From NCBI GenBank assembly GCA_020056225.1, contig JAGVIE010000021.1, positions 1 to 56,880 on the forward strand: a stretch of 56,880 bases of DNA, written 5' to 3'. A program made the position numbers and the translations under genes. Below the pieces are notes generated by a model. It did not search any database and was not told the DNA's origin. It saw nothing but the letters and a program-made list of their open reading frames with translations. This DNA is from Bacteroidota bacterium. Its GTDB lineage: Bacteria > Bacteroidota > Ignavibacteria > UBA10030 > SZUA-254. Below, piece by piece: positions 33,333-43,109 of this stretch (position 1 is the first letter of the stretch; the number at the start of each line of letters is the position of its first letter).

Positions 33333-33881
33333 ATGAGAGATCGCTTTCTTCTTATTGTTCTTTCAATCATTCTTGCATCATGTGCCGCTAAACTTCCGTA
33401 CACATCAAATATTCCGTTGACCAAGCAGATATTTTATTCGCGTGACGGCGTTGTAGGAGGCAGAGTTCCTCAAGGATGGTTCTCATCCACCGAGGATACA
33501 TTGGCACCGGCTGTGTTGGTTTGGCTTATTAAAGAAGATTTTTCTGCTACCCTTACACTAAAAGAGTTAATCCCCGATCAGCTTGCCAAACAGCAGATAA
33601 ACAAAGAAGGATTAAGGTTGTTGGCTGAAGTTAGCTCAAAATTTCAGGCTGAAACCTTCTCTGAACAAGTAAATGCATTTCAAGAGTTCGATATACGGGG
33701 AAGAAAATTTTGCAGTTATGAAGTAGGAGCCGGAAACGAACGAAAGCGCCTCGTTGTTTTTGCCGCAGGTGGAAAATATTATGAGTGTGAAATACGAACA
33801 ATGAAGGGACTTTGGACAGCCGCTGAGCTTACCCAGCTATTCAACACACAACAGACAGTTCTTTCAACCCTAACCTATTGA
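33333..33881 (+). CDS. Lipoprotein of unknown function
   Basis: 182 residues. The signal peptide ends in the lipobox 'LASC' (lipidated C17). Mature part: 'VGGRVPQGWFSSTEDTLAPAVLVWLIKEDFSATL', a helical middle, and 'GNERKRLVVFAAGGKYYECEIR', giving an alpha/beta PsbP/Mog1-like look, though no family is firmly recognised. It is 3 bases downstream of the PorV-like gene, so it is probably an outer-membrane accessory to that barrel. Confidence 0.75.
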   Translation: MRDRFLLIVLSIILASCAAKLPYTSNIPLTKQIFYSRDGVVGGRVPQGWFSSTEDTLAPAVLVWLIKEDFSATLTLKELIPDQLAKQQINKEGLRLLAEVSSKFQAETFSEQVNAFQEFDIRGRKFCSYEVGAGNERKRLVVFAAGGKYYECEIRTMKGLWTAAELTQLFNTQQTVLSTLTY

Positions 33882-33885
33882 AAAT

Positions 33886-36084
33886 TTATTTTGTTTTTAA
33901 GATGAACACGCCGTTCCATTCATCCGGCGGCGGCGATGCTTTAAAGATATGTGACCGCTCGATGTATATTTGAGACGGGTAGTCGTTGGGTATTAATTCC
34001 AGAGATTTCCCGAACATCTGAACCGCCCGATCCCACTCCCGCTGTCTATACAATTGAAGAGCATTGCAATATACCTCTATGAATTTCTGCTTGTCGGACG
34101 CAATACCATCCTCAACCGTTCCAATAAGCTCATATACACGGATTGGCTCGGTCTTTCCGGCTACTACAAGTAGATCAAGTTCTCTTACGTAAACATGGTT
34201 TTGAACTTTTCTGTATGTACTTTCGCTGATCATGAGACGGGTCTTATACTGTTTATTCGCGCTTTCCAGCCGTGCACCTAAATTCACGCTGTCTCCGATG
34301 ACTGTATAATCGAATCGGTTAGCGCCGCCCATATTACCCACGATAACTTCGCCTGTATTTATTCCGATTCGCGTATTGAGTATGGGTTTTCCTTCAAGCT
34401 GCCAAATCTTAAGCAAGCCGTTTAGAGTGCTTTGCATTTGTACTGCCGCTTTACAAGCACGAAGAGCGTGGTCGTTTTGCGGCACGGGCGCTCCCCAAAA
34501 AGCGACGATGGCATCGCCTTCGTATTTATCAAGTGTTCCATCGTTATGAAGAATGATAGCTGTCATCGAGTTAAGATATTCGTTTAATATTGTAACGAGC
34601 GATTCCGGCGCCATTTTTTCCGATATCTGCGTAAAATTTTCAATATCGCTGAAGAATATTGTTAGTTCCTTTCTCTCGCCGCCCAATCTCAATTTTTCAG
34701 GATGGGCTACCAACTCATCGACTATGGTCGGATTCACATAGCGGCTGAACATACTCTTGATCATAATTTTTTGCTTGCGCTCTGCTACATAGTTATAAAC
34801 GGTACTTCCGATATAGCTGATGATAATAGCGAGGAAAGGACTCATCATATCTGCAAGGATATTTTTATCGATGAATAGTTTAAGTGATATCCAATATATG
34901 ATGTAGATCTCAGCGAGAATAATAGCAACACCGAATACCTCTATAAGTGCGCTGAACTTCGTGCGGATCGCCTTAAGTCTTTCGGTGAAAACAAAGGTGA
35001 AGAGAGTCAAACCGAAAACAATACATGCCGTCATCCAGAACGGTTCTCTTGTGATGAAATTACCGTCTATGACGCTTTGAATTACATTCGCGTGCATCTC
35101 GACACCGTACATCATTTTATTTCCCTGCTTGTCGTTAACAAGCGGAGAGAGAAATAAATCTTTATCCTCCGGAACTCGTGATCCGACGAGTACGATCTTT
35201 CCGTTCAGTATGCTGTCGTGCATAATTCCATAATCGGGATTATCGAAGGTGTTGATATCGGAATTATATTCCAGCTCTTCGGCGGTTTTGAAATCACTGT
35301 CGTCAAGAATATCCGTGATGTTGATTATTCGGAAGGTACTGTCGGGTCCATAATAGTTGATGAGAAACGATCTTCGGTCGTACTGAGGGATCGCTTTGGT
35401 ATAATAATAAAAATGGTCATCGCTTACACTTGACGTATAAGATCTATCAAGATTATAATAGGCGTTTAATACTGCCATGGAAAATGATGGAATAAATTTT
35501 TCCTGGTTGTCATCGTAATACAAAGACATGTAGCGCCGGCATCCGGCATCCATGTCTTGAGGGATGTTCGCTATGCCGAAGCCGGTTGTAGTATCGATAA
35601 ACCTGTTGTAGTAGCCTGGATTTTGTTCATGTATAGTGAATTGAAATTTTTCCGATTTCAACCTGCCTGCGAGAACAATATTCCCGGATTCTTTGATTTC
35701 TTTTCGAAATTGGTCGTCTTCAATTCTATCCGTGTCGTAACCGGGAGAAAGTAGAATATCAATCCCGATAACTTTTGCTCCGGCACGATTCAAATTATTT
35801 ACCAGCCGGGTGTAATACGATTGCGGCCAGGGCCATTTTGCAGGCAACGATTTGAACGATTCACCGTTTATATCAACGACGACAACTTTTGAACTATTTT
35901 TCAATTTATGGTTCACTCCGCGCTGCTGGAATCGCAGATCGATAAGGGAAAGTTCGGCGCTTTTTAGCGGAGGGAATTCGAATAAAATATTTTGTGTCAA
36001 CAACAGAACAAATACGGCGACAAAAATACTTATGCTAATGTGAAGAAAAAATAATCGGACTGGTTTGGACAGCATTTGCTCCAT
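33886..36084 (-). CDS. CHASE2-domain class III adenylate cyclase
   Basis: 732 residues. An N-terminal transmembrane helix (12-30), a periplasmic CHASE2 sensor (about 40-345, 'SLIDLRFQQRG', 'VVVVDINGESFKSLPAKWPW', 'VIGIDILLSPGYD', 'GKIVLVGS'), three helices (about 350-430), then a class III cyclase domain (about 470-650). Metal aspartates are D480 ('FFSDIENFT') and D524; base-specifying residues are K520 and T594 ('DKYEGD', 'FDYTVIGD'), and N601/R605 are transition-state residues ('NLGARLE'). All catalytic residues are present, and Lys/Thr indicate ATP as substrate. The C-terminal tail is TPR-like and ends 'PPPDEWNGVFILKTK'. Last gene of the FecR operon. Confidence 0.9.
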   Translation of the reverse strand: MEQMLSKPVRLFFLHISISIFVAVFVLLLTQNILFEFPPLKSAELSLIDLRFQQRGVNHKLKNSSKVVVVDINGESFKSLPAKWPWPQSYYTRLVNNLNRAGAKVIGIDILLSPGYDTDRIEDDQFRKEIKESGNIVLAGRLKSEKFQFTIHEQNPGYYNRFIDTTTGFGIANIPQDMDAGCRRYMSLYYDDNQEKFIPSFSMAVLNAYYNLDRSYTSSVSDDHFYYYTKAIPQYDRRSFLINYYGPDSTFRIINITDILDDSDFKTAEELEYNSDINTFDNPDYGIMHDSILNGKIVLVGSRVPEDKDLFLSPLVNDKQGNKMMYGVEMHANVIQSVIDGNFITREPFWMTACIVFGLTLFTFVFTERLKAIRTKFSALIEVFGVAIILAEIYIIYWISLKLFIDKNILADMMSPFLAIIISYIGSTVYNYVAERKQKIMIKSMFSRYVNPTIVDELVAHPEKLRLGGERKELTIFFSDIENFTQISEKMAPESLVTILNEYLNSMTAIILHNDGTLDKYEGDAIVAFWGAPVPQNDHALRACKAAVQMQSTLNGLLKIWQLEGKPILNTRIGINTGEVIVGNMGGANRFDYTVIGDSVNLGARLESANKQYKTRLMISESTYRKVQNHVYVRELDLLVVAGKTEPIRVYELIGTVEDGIASDKQKFIEVYCNALQLYRQREWDRAVQMFGKSLELIPNDYPSQIYIERSHIFKASPPPDEWNGVFILKTK

Positions 36085-36091
36085 GTGTTAA

Positions 36092-38530
36092 TCAGACGTC
36101 TGCACGCAGTATCAGGTTCCAGACAATATCGGTATTGGTGTTCGAAGAGTTGTACATCCTTTTATTGAAATAGCAATTAAATTGCGTCTGAGCGCTGAGA
36201 TTCCTCCAGAAATAATATTGTGCCCCGGCATTGACCAGCACCCGCTGGATATCGCCGAATGTCGGACTCAACGAACTATTTAAACGAAGTTTATCGTCAA
36301 GTAAACGGTACTGCCCATTTGCGTAAAGTGTAGTGTATGTGAAACTTGCCGGAACGTCCGGCGTACCGCCTACGGAGACAAATTTATTCGAATTAACCGT
36401 AAAACTAACAATTGTTTGTAATGGAATGTTGAATTTCGATATTGCGCTTAATGTTACAGCGGTACCGCGCGTATCGAAATCCCGGATTGTGTTATCGTTT
36501 TTAACAGATGTGCTGATGCTCAGCATGGCATTATGACGAATACCGTATATAAATTCTTTTCCGATCTGTACAAGTATTCGATTTGTTTTATCGTCGATCG
36601 CATAAAGTGAATCGTCTATCTTCATGTCATTGTTGTTAGCGTTACGGAGATAGGCGACACTGATATTCGGGAAATTGATGCTCGGATAGTATGAAATTCC
36701 GATATTTGCCGTTGTACTCGTTGTTGTGGAAGCTTTTATTTTAGTCGTGTTATCCTGAAGTCGTTCAAAACCGCCTGAGAGGAACACCTGATTTCCGATA
36801 AGGCGCTGCCGGTCTGAAATGTTATATCCGACCACATCTGTTCGTAGAAAAGATTGTCCGAACGATTCGTAACTCGCACCGTGTCTGAGATAGTTGAACC
36901 TGAAATTATTATCGAAGTAATTTAAAGCTATTCCAGCCTCATATGAAAGAGTTGGAAGATTTTTCATCGCTAAAGGAATAAGATGCTCGTTCACCGTAAT
37001 GACCCGGGAAAATACATCGCGTATACTGCGTATGGTATTTCTGTCTGATTCTGCATAAGCTGGTTCAGCGAAAATACGATCTATATCCGCATTACTGAAC
37101 GATCCCTTTGAGATATCTTTGTTGGTTGCGCTAAAAGCCGCTTGTCCTGTGACCTCAATGTTTCTGCTATCGAACGCTAATAAGAAATCCGTTGCGAGCG
37201 CAATATTTTCCATCGGTCTGATTCCGTATTCAATTGAATTCTTGTCGTCAGACGATTTTAAAAAAGTAAATCCTAAATGGGAATCGTCCCTCTTACCAAA
37301 ACCGGTCCTGACAACAAAGAGGCGGCGGTCAAAAGTACCCGGATTTACCTTAACCCATCTCTTACCGCTCGCGGTGGAATCAAAAAATACAAATGTTGCG
37401 TTAGTATTATCGGAATTTTGTTGTGCAATCAGCATGCTGTCCGGGAAAGGTGTGCCGACAACGCTTCCGACGCGCCGTGTAACCAATCCGGTTACGATAT
37501 CGACATTAAACTTTCCTAAGTCTAAACTTCCCACGAATCCCCGGATGCGTTTGCCATTCATGATTAAGTCTGAGAATACGGGATAACTATCTCCGTATCC
37601 CAGTTTTATCCAGGGGGATTCACCGCCGATAAAAAACCTGTTTTGGGGTTGTAAATATTTTTTTTCTTCGCTGGTGATGTACAAATTTCCGCGAACACGA
37701 AATTCATTATAACTGCCTTTTGCCGTTATCGTTGCGCGATTATAAGCTGTTGTATTGTCCGATATATTTTCCTGCCGGGTTTCTATTTGTGCCGAAGCTC
37801 CATAAAGCCATGGAGAAAATACTACGGCTGGTTTCTTTTCAGCCATGCCGGATACTGAAAAATTCCAATCGAAGCTATCAATCTCTTTTCCCGATGTATC
37901 GAATAAAACAACTCGTACTATGTGAGTACCTGATTCGAGAAAGATTGAAGCATTCTCGGGTCTGACCACAATAATATCTCCCGCCCGCACGGAACTACTC
38001 GACAAATCAATATCATCGAGAAAAACTTTTGTCAAATTCATACCGATCAAACTGTCATCCTGCGATACTGAAAATGAGATCAGTACATCATTCGGTGAAA
38101 GCTTGTCCCCCTCATTCGGACTCAGAACAACAAAATCATATGGTTTGATTGGAATATCCTGTAATGAAATCCGAAATGGTTGTTGCTCGGGATTCTCCAT
38201 GGGATATGTTTCCGGATCGGTTTTTCCGGTTAATGTCAGGATGAAATAATATTCAAGAAATGGAGGGAGGATTATTTCCGCAGGCAGAGTAATAGAAGCG
38301 GAATTTCCGATGACGGGCATTTCGTTCCGTTTGAAATCGCGTTCACCGAATTGTCTATATGCGATTTCAATACGGTCTATCTGGTTGGATTGAAATAGAT
38401 CTACCTGAATAGTCAAGGGTTGGCTGGCATTGGCGCTACCAACATTGACTTTCGTTATTTTATCGCTTACCTGTGCAGTAGCAACATGCACAACGAGGCA
38501 ACATAACGCAGCAAAAAATAAATTACGCAC
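36092..38530 (-). CDS. Large outer-membrane-type protein of the FecR-CHASE2 operon
   Basis: 812 residues with a signal peptide cleaved near 'VATAQVSD'. Residues about 25-230 look like two Ig/fibronectin-like beta domains ('PLTIQVDLFQSNQIDRIEIAYRQFG', 'SGTHIVRVVLFDTSGKEIDSF'). From about 240 there are many alternating amphipathic strands ('YGASAQIETRQ', 'NEFRVRGNLYITSE', 'FNVDIVTGLVTRR') to the end, as in a large beta-barrel. No known family recognised. It lies 7 bases upstream of the cyclase gene, so it is probably the outer-membrane partner of the signalling module. Confidence 0.7.
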   Translation of the reverse strand: MRNLFFAALCCLVVHVATAQVSDKITKVNVGSANASQPLTIQVDLFQSNQIDRIEIAYRQFGERDFKRNEMPVIGNSASITLPAEIILPPFLEYYFILTLTGKTDPETYPMENPEQQPFRISLQDIPIKPYDFVVLSPNEGDKLSPNDVLISFSVSQDDSLIGMNLTKVFLDDIDLSSSSVRAGDIIVVRPENASIFLESGTHIVRVVLFDTSGKEIDSFDWNFSVSGMAEKKPAVVFSPWLYGASAQIETRQENISDNTTAYNRATITAKGSYNEFRVRGNLYITSEEKKYLQPQNRFFIGGESPWIKLGYGDSYPVFSDLIMNGKRIRGFVGSLDLGKFNVDIVTGLVTRRVGSVVGTPFPDSMLIAQQNSDNTNATFVFFDSTASGKRWVKVNPGTFDRRLFVVRTGFGKRDDSHLGFTFLKSSDDKNSIEYGIRPMENIALATDFLLAFDSRNIEVTGQAAFSATNKDISKGSFSNADIDRIFAEPAYAESDRNTIRSIRDVFSRVITVNEHLIPLAMKNLPTLSYEAGIALNYFDNNFRFNYLRHGASYESFGQSFLRTDVVGYNISDRQRLIGNQVFLSGGFERLQDNTTKIKASTTTSTTANIGISYYPSINFPNISVAYLRNANNNDMKIDDSLYAIDDKTNRILVQIGKEFIYGIRHNAMLSISTSVKNDNTIRDFDTRGTAVTLSAISKFNIPLQTIVSFTVNSNKFVSVGGTPDVPASFTYTTLYANGQYRLLDDKLRLNSSLSPTFGDIQRVLVNAGAQYYFWRNLSAQTQFNCYFNKRMYNSSNTNTDIVWNLILRADV

Positions 38531-38600
38531 AGTCCGATTATCGTTAATTGAACATATTCATAACGATGACAAGATACGAAAATTACAATTAATACGCATA

Positions 38601-39308
38601 TTATTGTTGCTTATAACGCAACTTCAATTCTTTTTTATTGCCTTTCGAATCCTGCATTTCGAGCTTCAGCTCGTTTGTCTTAGCGTCTGAAGCGGCACTG
38701 ATTGCGTCTGCTAGTTCTTCATCCGTTGCTATCCTGGAATAGACGGAGCCATCCTCATTAGAAAACCCGATTGACCCGGCATCGACGTCTGTTTCATTGC
38801 CGGAGATCTTGTTTTTAAGATTGACGCGCCCTTCAGTAACAACAAGTGTATCGTGTCCCTGTCCGCCGCTCCATTTTCCCTTTGTACCGCGGATAGATGC
38901 AACCGAAGTCGGCGATGTGAGACGAAACAGTTCCGCCTTTTGTTTTTGCACTTCGAATTCTAACGAGCCTTGGGTTAAATGATTTTCCTTTATGAATGAA
39001 TTTTGTTTGCCAGCGCCATTCATCGTCAGAACAGATTGTTCTCTCAAGCGAACAAGGCTTTTATCCTTAAACTTGATCAGCGCAAGCGATCCTTTTCCTG
39101 TCTGGACCTGATCGCCGACGAATAATACATCGCCGGTGCTTGCCGGCGTATAATCGTTTTGAGAAGATTTTTTCTTGACGTCTTTTATAATCTTTTGAAT
39201 AACCGCAAGATCGATATTGTCAGCGGCGATTGTAAAGTTAGACAACAAAGAACTCGTTAAAAGTATAAGAATTAATGCTTTTAAAATATATGAATGTTGG
39301 TTTTTCAT
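38601..39308 (-). CDS. FecR-domain periplasmic protein
   Basis: 235 residues with a signal peptide (cleavage near 'FTIAADN'). The FecR domain spans about residues 50-165: 'GDVLFVGDQVQTGKGSLALIKFKDKSLVRLREQSVLTM', 'GSLEFEVQKQKAELFRLTSPTSVASIRGTKGKW' (shown in part), and 'LVVTEGRVNLKN'. Unlike classical FecR it has no N-terminal cytoplasmic anti-sigma segment and no sigma factor beside it. The C-terminal tail is charged and helical. It probably serves as a periplasmic binding or sensing element for the CHASE2 cyclase encoded two genes downstream. Confidence 0.85.
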   Translation of the reverse strand: MKNQHSYILKALILILLTSSLLSNFTIAADNIDLAVIQKIIKDVKKKSSQNDYTPASTGDVLFVGDQVQTGKGSLALIKFKDKSLVRLREQSVLTMNGAGKQNSFIKENHLTQGSLEFEVQKQKAELFRLTSPTSVASIRGTKGKWSGGQGHDTLVVTEGRVNLKNKISGNETDVDAGSIGFSNEDGSVYSRIATDEELADAISAASDAKTNELKLEMQDSKGNKKELKLRYKQQ

Positions 39309-39334
39309 GTTAATTCTCCTTTATCAATCAATTG

Positions 39335-40405
39335 TTACTCGAAGCTCAATTCGATAGAATCACTTGTTGAACGTAATTCGTTCAGTAGTTTCAGTAAATC
39401 TTCTTTTGAGTAAGTGCTGCCATTAAGCAAATATGTTCCTGTGAGGATATAATTATCTTTATCAATATCCTGAAAAATCTTCGGATATCTATTGCCATAT
39501 GTATCTTTGAGATATGTAAGAATAAAATCTTCCGAACGAATCTGCGGAGAGCTTGAAACGGTAAAGAGACGTATTGGGCTTGAGACTTCCACTTCTGTCC
39601 CGCCCGGTCCTGCTGTTTTACTCACAACCTTCCATGCGTAGGTCTTTCCGAATTCAAGGGGACGTCCGCCTGAATAAAGAAATGAATTTTGTCCCAATAA
39701 TTCTGTTTCGACCATTGGCGGCTCATGAGATATTGCGTCTTCGCGGGATTGGTCGGGATTTATTTCAGCAACCGTTAATACGGCTTTATTCCCGTCGTGG
39801 AAGAATTCAAAGAGCGGAAATTCATTTGTTGTTTCACCTTCCCTCGGAGAAAGGAGATCAACCCTGGATGAATTTAGCAGTACAATATCAATCGATGGAC
39901 CGTTTAATGGAATATTATCTGAGCAGATGATTGCAATTTGGAATGTATATTTACCAGCAGGAAATTTACCTGTTGCAAGAGCGACATCTTGCACATCTTC
40001 CTTTGCGCGGGAATCGAGCGTGAAATCTTGCCTTTGAATCGAACGTCCGATATCTAAATTTGTATACGTCGCGCCTGCCTGTGGGACGAAGAAACCCTTA
40101 GATGTAAAATCGGCGGCATTGGGATATGTGCTGCCATTTGCGAGATTTATATTCAATACAATGTGCAGTCGCACTGTATCACCGCCCGCGCTCGGACCCA
40201 ATCTCACTGTAAATAACAATGTCGCGCTCTCAAAATGATCAAAGTCTATGTCGGCTATTGTCAGTTGTTGAACCGGGGCAGGTATAATATCAATAATAGA
40301 CGTCTCACACTGTGCCTGTATTTCTGTATTGACGGCAAAACTGAGTATTGTCAAGATTAGAATAACAACAGGCAGTATGGCAATAGTAAAACACTTCATT
40401 TTCAT
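39335..40405 (-). CDS. Secreted Ig-like protein heading the FecR-CHASE2 operon
   Basis: 356 residues with a long signal peptide ('ILPVVILILTILSFAVNTEIQAQ'). The mature protein has an N-terminal beta-rich domain ('FESATLLFTVRLGPSAGGDTVRLHIVLNINL') and an Ig/fibronectin-like domain ('RVDLLSPREGETTNEFPLFEFFHDG', 'FGKTYAWKVVSKTAGPGGTEVEVSSPIRLF') common in FCB exported proteins. A helical C-terminal part ends 'EELRSTSDSIELSFE'-like. No catalytic motif. It has a good promoter 40 bases upstream and is 26 bases before the FecR gene. Confidence 0.7.
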   Translation of the reverse strand: MKMKCFTIAILPVVILILTILSFAVNTEIQAQCETSIIDIIPAPVQQLTIADIDFDHFESATLLFTVRLGPSAGGDTVRLHIVLNINLANGSTYPNAADFTSKGFFVPQAGATYTNLDIGRSIQRQDFTLDSRAKEDVQDVALATGKFPAGKYTFQIAIICSDNIPLNGPSIDIVLLNSSRVDLLSPREGETTNEFPLFEFFHDGNKAVLTVAEINPDQSREDAISHEPPMVETELLGQNSFLYSGGRPLEFGKTYAWKVVSKTAGPGGTEVEVSSPIRLFTVSSSPQIRSEDFILTYLKDTYGNRYPKIFQDIDKDNYILTGTYLLNGSTYSKEDLLKLLNELRSTSDSIELSFE

Positions 40406-40443
40406 AGATACTCCATTTATAGTGCTAATATAATTAATGCAAA

Positions 40444-40472
40444 AGTATAATGAATTCTCTGTATTTAATCAA
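40444..40472 (-). promoter_or_regulatory. Promoter of the FecR-CHASE2 operon
   Basis: Minus strand: TTGATT (40472-40467), 17-base spacer, TATACT (40449-40444), about 38 bases before the first ATG of the operon. Confidence 0.65.
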
Positions 40473-40533
40473 TACCCAATATATTATAGAACACATCCTA
40501 TAAACGCAACGCGGGCAATATCACTAAATTTGC

Positions 40534-41847
40534 TTAGAATCGCGAGATATCGTTGTAAATGATGAAAGCCATAAAAGCCAGTAATAAAATAAAGCCCGCC
40601 TGCTGGATAGCAATTTTTACTCTGTGCGGGATATCTCTCCTGAAGATTTTTTCATACCCTAACATTAACAAATGTCCGCCATCAAGAGCAGGGATTGGAA
40701 GGATGTTGAGAATTGCCAGGCTCATACTCAACTGTGCCATAAACCAGATGAACGTCAGTAAACCCATCTCGGCGCTCTGTGTTGCGAGTTGGGCTATTGC
40801 AACCGGTCCTCCCAACGATTCTTTTATGGAAGCTTTTCCCGTAAAGACTTTGCTGAATGTTAGATAAAAAAGATATACAGATTGCTTAATATCGTTAATC
40901 CCTTCACCGAGTGCTTCGATAATCGAATACTCAACATGCTTTGACGGTCCTGTATAGCGGCTTCCGACAATAATTCCAATTCTCCCGGAAGCAGTCACTG
41001 TTACAGTGTCGGAGATAATGTTATTTCCCCGTTTCCATTTAAGAGTGATTTGCTTGCCGGCATTTCTATTTATGAGAGCAATAGCAATAGGCTGATTCAC
41101 GGCTGTATCGTTAACCGCGATGAGCGTGTCGCCAGCCATCAAACCGATTTTTGATGCGGGCATTTTCGGATCAATACCCTCTACTGTTGCCACCGTGTGC
41201 CCCAGCATGATTCCGGGTTGATTGCTCGAGAGTGAAGGCATGGTTTTCGCGGGCACGAAAACCTGAAGATGTTGACCGCGGCGATCGAGATCTATCGTAA
41301 TATCGTTTCCCAAATTTTCTATATAAATTAAATTCTGAACTTGATCCCAGTGTGAAACCTGCGCGTGGTTGATCGATAGAATCTTATCCCCTGCCATCAA
41401 TCCTGCTTTTTCAAATGCGCTTCCTTCTGCAACGAAACCGATATCCGTTGTCTCGGCAGTATAAGACCCTTGCTTGAAATGAATAGTCCAGAAGATTACC
41501 ACAGCAAGCAGAACATTCATAATTACACCGGCAGAGATGACGAGCATTCTTGCCCACATAGGCTGCGAACGAAATTCCCATGGTTGAGGCGCTTGATTTG
41601 CGAAATCCGTATCCATGCTCTCGTCGACCATGCCGGCTATTTTTACATAACCGCCGATCGGTATCCATGAAACGCAGTAATCAGTATCGCCGATTTTTTT
41701 CCCGAATGCTCGAGGAGGAAATCCGATAGAAAACCGATCGACACGCATCCCGGTTAGTTTTGCGGCTATGAAATGGCCGAATTCATGGATGAAGACTAAA
41801 ACGCCCAAAGTGATTGCAGTATAAAATAACATGCTGAGAACTTGCAT
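40534..41847 (-). CDS. rseP: Site-2 zinc metalloprotease RseP
   Basis: 437 residues. The zinc motif 'HEFGH' is at residues 21-25 in the first helix. Two PDZ domains follow (about 130-200 and 205-290: 'GFVAEGSAFEKAGLMAGDKILSIN', 'PKMPASKIGLMAGDTLIAVN'), then the third ligand in 'PIPALDGGHLL'. It cleaves membrane-embedded anti-sigma factors and signal peptides in regulated intramembrane proteolysis. The start overlaps the dxr stop (TAATG), the usual dxr-rseP arrangement. Confidence 0.95.
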   Translation of the reverse strand: MQVLSMLFYTAITLGVLVFIHEFGHFIAAKLTGMRVDRFSIGFPPRAFGKKIGDTDYCVSWIPIGGYVKIAGMVDESMDTDFANQAPQPWEFRSQPMWARMLVISAGVIMNVLLAVVIFWTIHFKQGSYTAETTDIGFVAEGSAFEKAGLMAGDKILSINHAQVSHWDQVQNLIYIENLGNDITIDLDRRGQHLQVFVPAKTMPSLSSNQPGIMLGHTVATVEGIDPKMPASKIGLMAGDTLIAVNDTAVNQPIAIALINRNAGKQITLKWKRGNNIISDTVTVTASGRIGIIVGSRYTGPSKHVEYSIIEALGEGINDIKQSVYLFYLTFSKVFTGKASIKESLGGPVAIAQLATQSAEMGLLTFIWFMAQLSMSLAILNILPIPALDGGHLLMLGYEKIFRRDIPHRVKIAIQQAGFILLLAFMAFIIYNDISRF

Positions 41848-43016
41848 TATAATTTCCTATTTCTTTTTTTTAGAGTTTCGATATAGATACGTGTTGCATT
41901 GTCGGTATCAATGATATCATCGAGCGAAGGAGAATGTTTTATGGGAATTTTTTCCAACGCTTTTCGTATAAGTTGAGGAATCCTATTGAATGAAATCTTT
42001 CCGCCGAGAAATAATTCTACCGCGATCTCATTTGCAGCGTTTAGTATTGCCGGCGCGGTTCCGCCTATCCTTAAAGCATCATAGGCGAGCTTGAGGCATT
42101 CGAATTTTTTTATGTCTGGCTTTAAAAATGTCAGTTTATGCTGTTTGACGAAATCAATCCTGTCGAAATTCGAAACGGCGCGCTCCGGATGAGTAAGCGC
42201 AAACTGAATCGGAATTTTCATATCTGGGACGCCCATTTGTGCTTTCACAGAGCCGTCAACAAATTCGACCATCGAGTGAATTATCGATTCCGGATGTATG
42301 AGAACATCAATTTTTTCTGGCGGCAGCTTAAAGAGCCAATGAGCCTCAATCACTTCCAATCCTTTATTCATGAGGGTCGCCGAATCGATCGTGATTTTAT
42401 TGCCCATTTTCCAATTGGGGTGTTTGAGCGCCTTCGCGACTGTGACGTCCTTAAAATTCTTTTTGTCGAGATGAAGAAACGGTCCACCTGATGCGGTCAA
42501 TATGAGGCGATTGATTTTATCATGGTTTTCTCCCATGAGACATTGGAGTATAGCGCTGTGTTCGCTGTCGATTGGGATAAGAGGAGCATTGTGTTTTTCG
42601 ATCAAAGCCGTGATAATTTCACCGGCAACGACAAGAGTCTCTTTATTTGCGAGCGCGACTGTTTTTCCATTTTTGATCGCCTCAATTGTCGGTCTCAAAC
42701 CTGCAAATCCGACGAGTGAATTGATCAGGATATCAAAATCTTTTTGATTGACAAGCTCTCTTAATCCTTCTTCACCGGAGAAAATTTTAATGGAACCGTT
42801 CAAAGAATGTATCAGATTTGCGGCGGATAATTTGTCCAGTACTGCGACAGCCTTTGGATGGAAACGATCGATTTGTTCTTTTAGTGCGCAGGTATTTGTG
42901 TTTGCGGAAAGATACTGAACACGGAACCTGTTTGGAAAATTTGCGATAACTTCCAAACTGTTTTTTCCGATTGAACCGGTTGATCCTAGAATGCAGATAT
43001 TTTTCATTTCAGCCAT
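41847..43016 (-). CDS. dxr: 1-deoxy-D-xylulose-5-phosphate reductoisomerase
   Basis: 389 residues from the ATG at 43016 (MAEMKN); an in-frame TTG at 43025 is less likely. NADPH motif 'LGSTGSIGKNSLEV', metal and substrate region 'PIDSEHSAILQCLMG', 'LTASGGPF', 'KHPNWKMGNKITIDSATLMNKG' (in part), and 'HPESIIHSMVEF'. It makes methylerythritol phosphate, committing the cell to the MEP isoprenoid route. A hairpin with a T-run directly precedes the start. Confidence 0.97.
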   Translation of the reverse strand: MAEMKNICILGSTGSIGKNSLEVIANFPNRFRVQYLSANTNTCALKEQIDRFHPKAVAVLDKLSAANLIHSLNGSIKIFSGEEGLRELVNQKDFDILINSLVGFAGLRPTIEAIKNGKTVALANKETLVVAGEIITALIEKHNAPLIPIDSEHSAILQCLMGENHDKINRLILTASGGPFLHLDKKNFKDVTVAKALKHPNWKMGNKITIDSATLMNKGLEVIEAHWLFKLPPEKIDVLIHPESIIHSMVEFVDGSVKAQMGVPDMKIPIQFALTHPERAVSNFDRIDFVKQHKLTFLKPDIKKFECLKLAYDALRIGGTAPAILNAANEIAVELFLGGKISFNRIPQLIRKALEKIPIKHSPSLDDIIDTDNATRIYIETLKKRNRKL

Positions 43017-43027
43017 AAAAAACAATA

Positions 43028-43047
43028 TGCCCCATTATAGCGGGGCA
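43028..43047 (-). terminator. Possible terminator or attenuator between dnaB and dxr
   Basis: TGCCCC / GGGGCA 6-bp stem with an 8-base loop. On the minus strand it is followed by 'tattgtttttt', which runs directly into the dxr start. It may end dnaB transcription or attenuate dxr. Confidence 0.5.
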
Positions 43048-43109
43048 ATTCTTTACATAAAGTAATGAAATATCGTGCCGAAAACAAACGGAAACAAGTA
43101 TCGATTCGG

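Noticed and set aside
38601-39308. FecR anti-sigma factor of an iron-uptake system
   Set aside because: No ECF sigma factor or TonB receptor nearby, and the protein begins with a signal peptide rather than a cytoplasmic anti-sigma domain.
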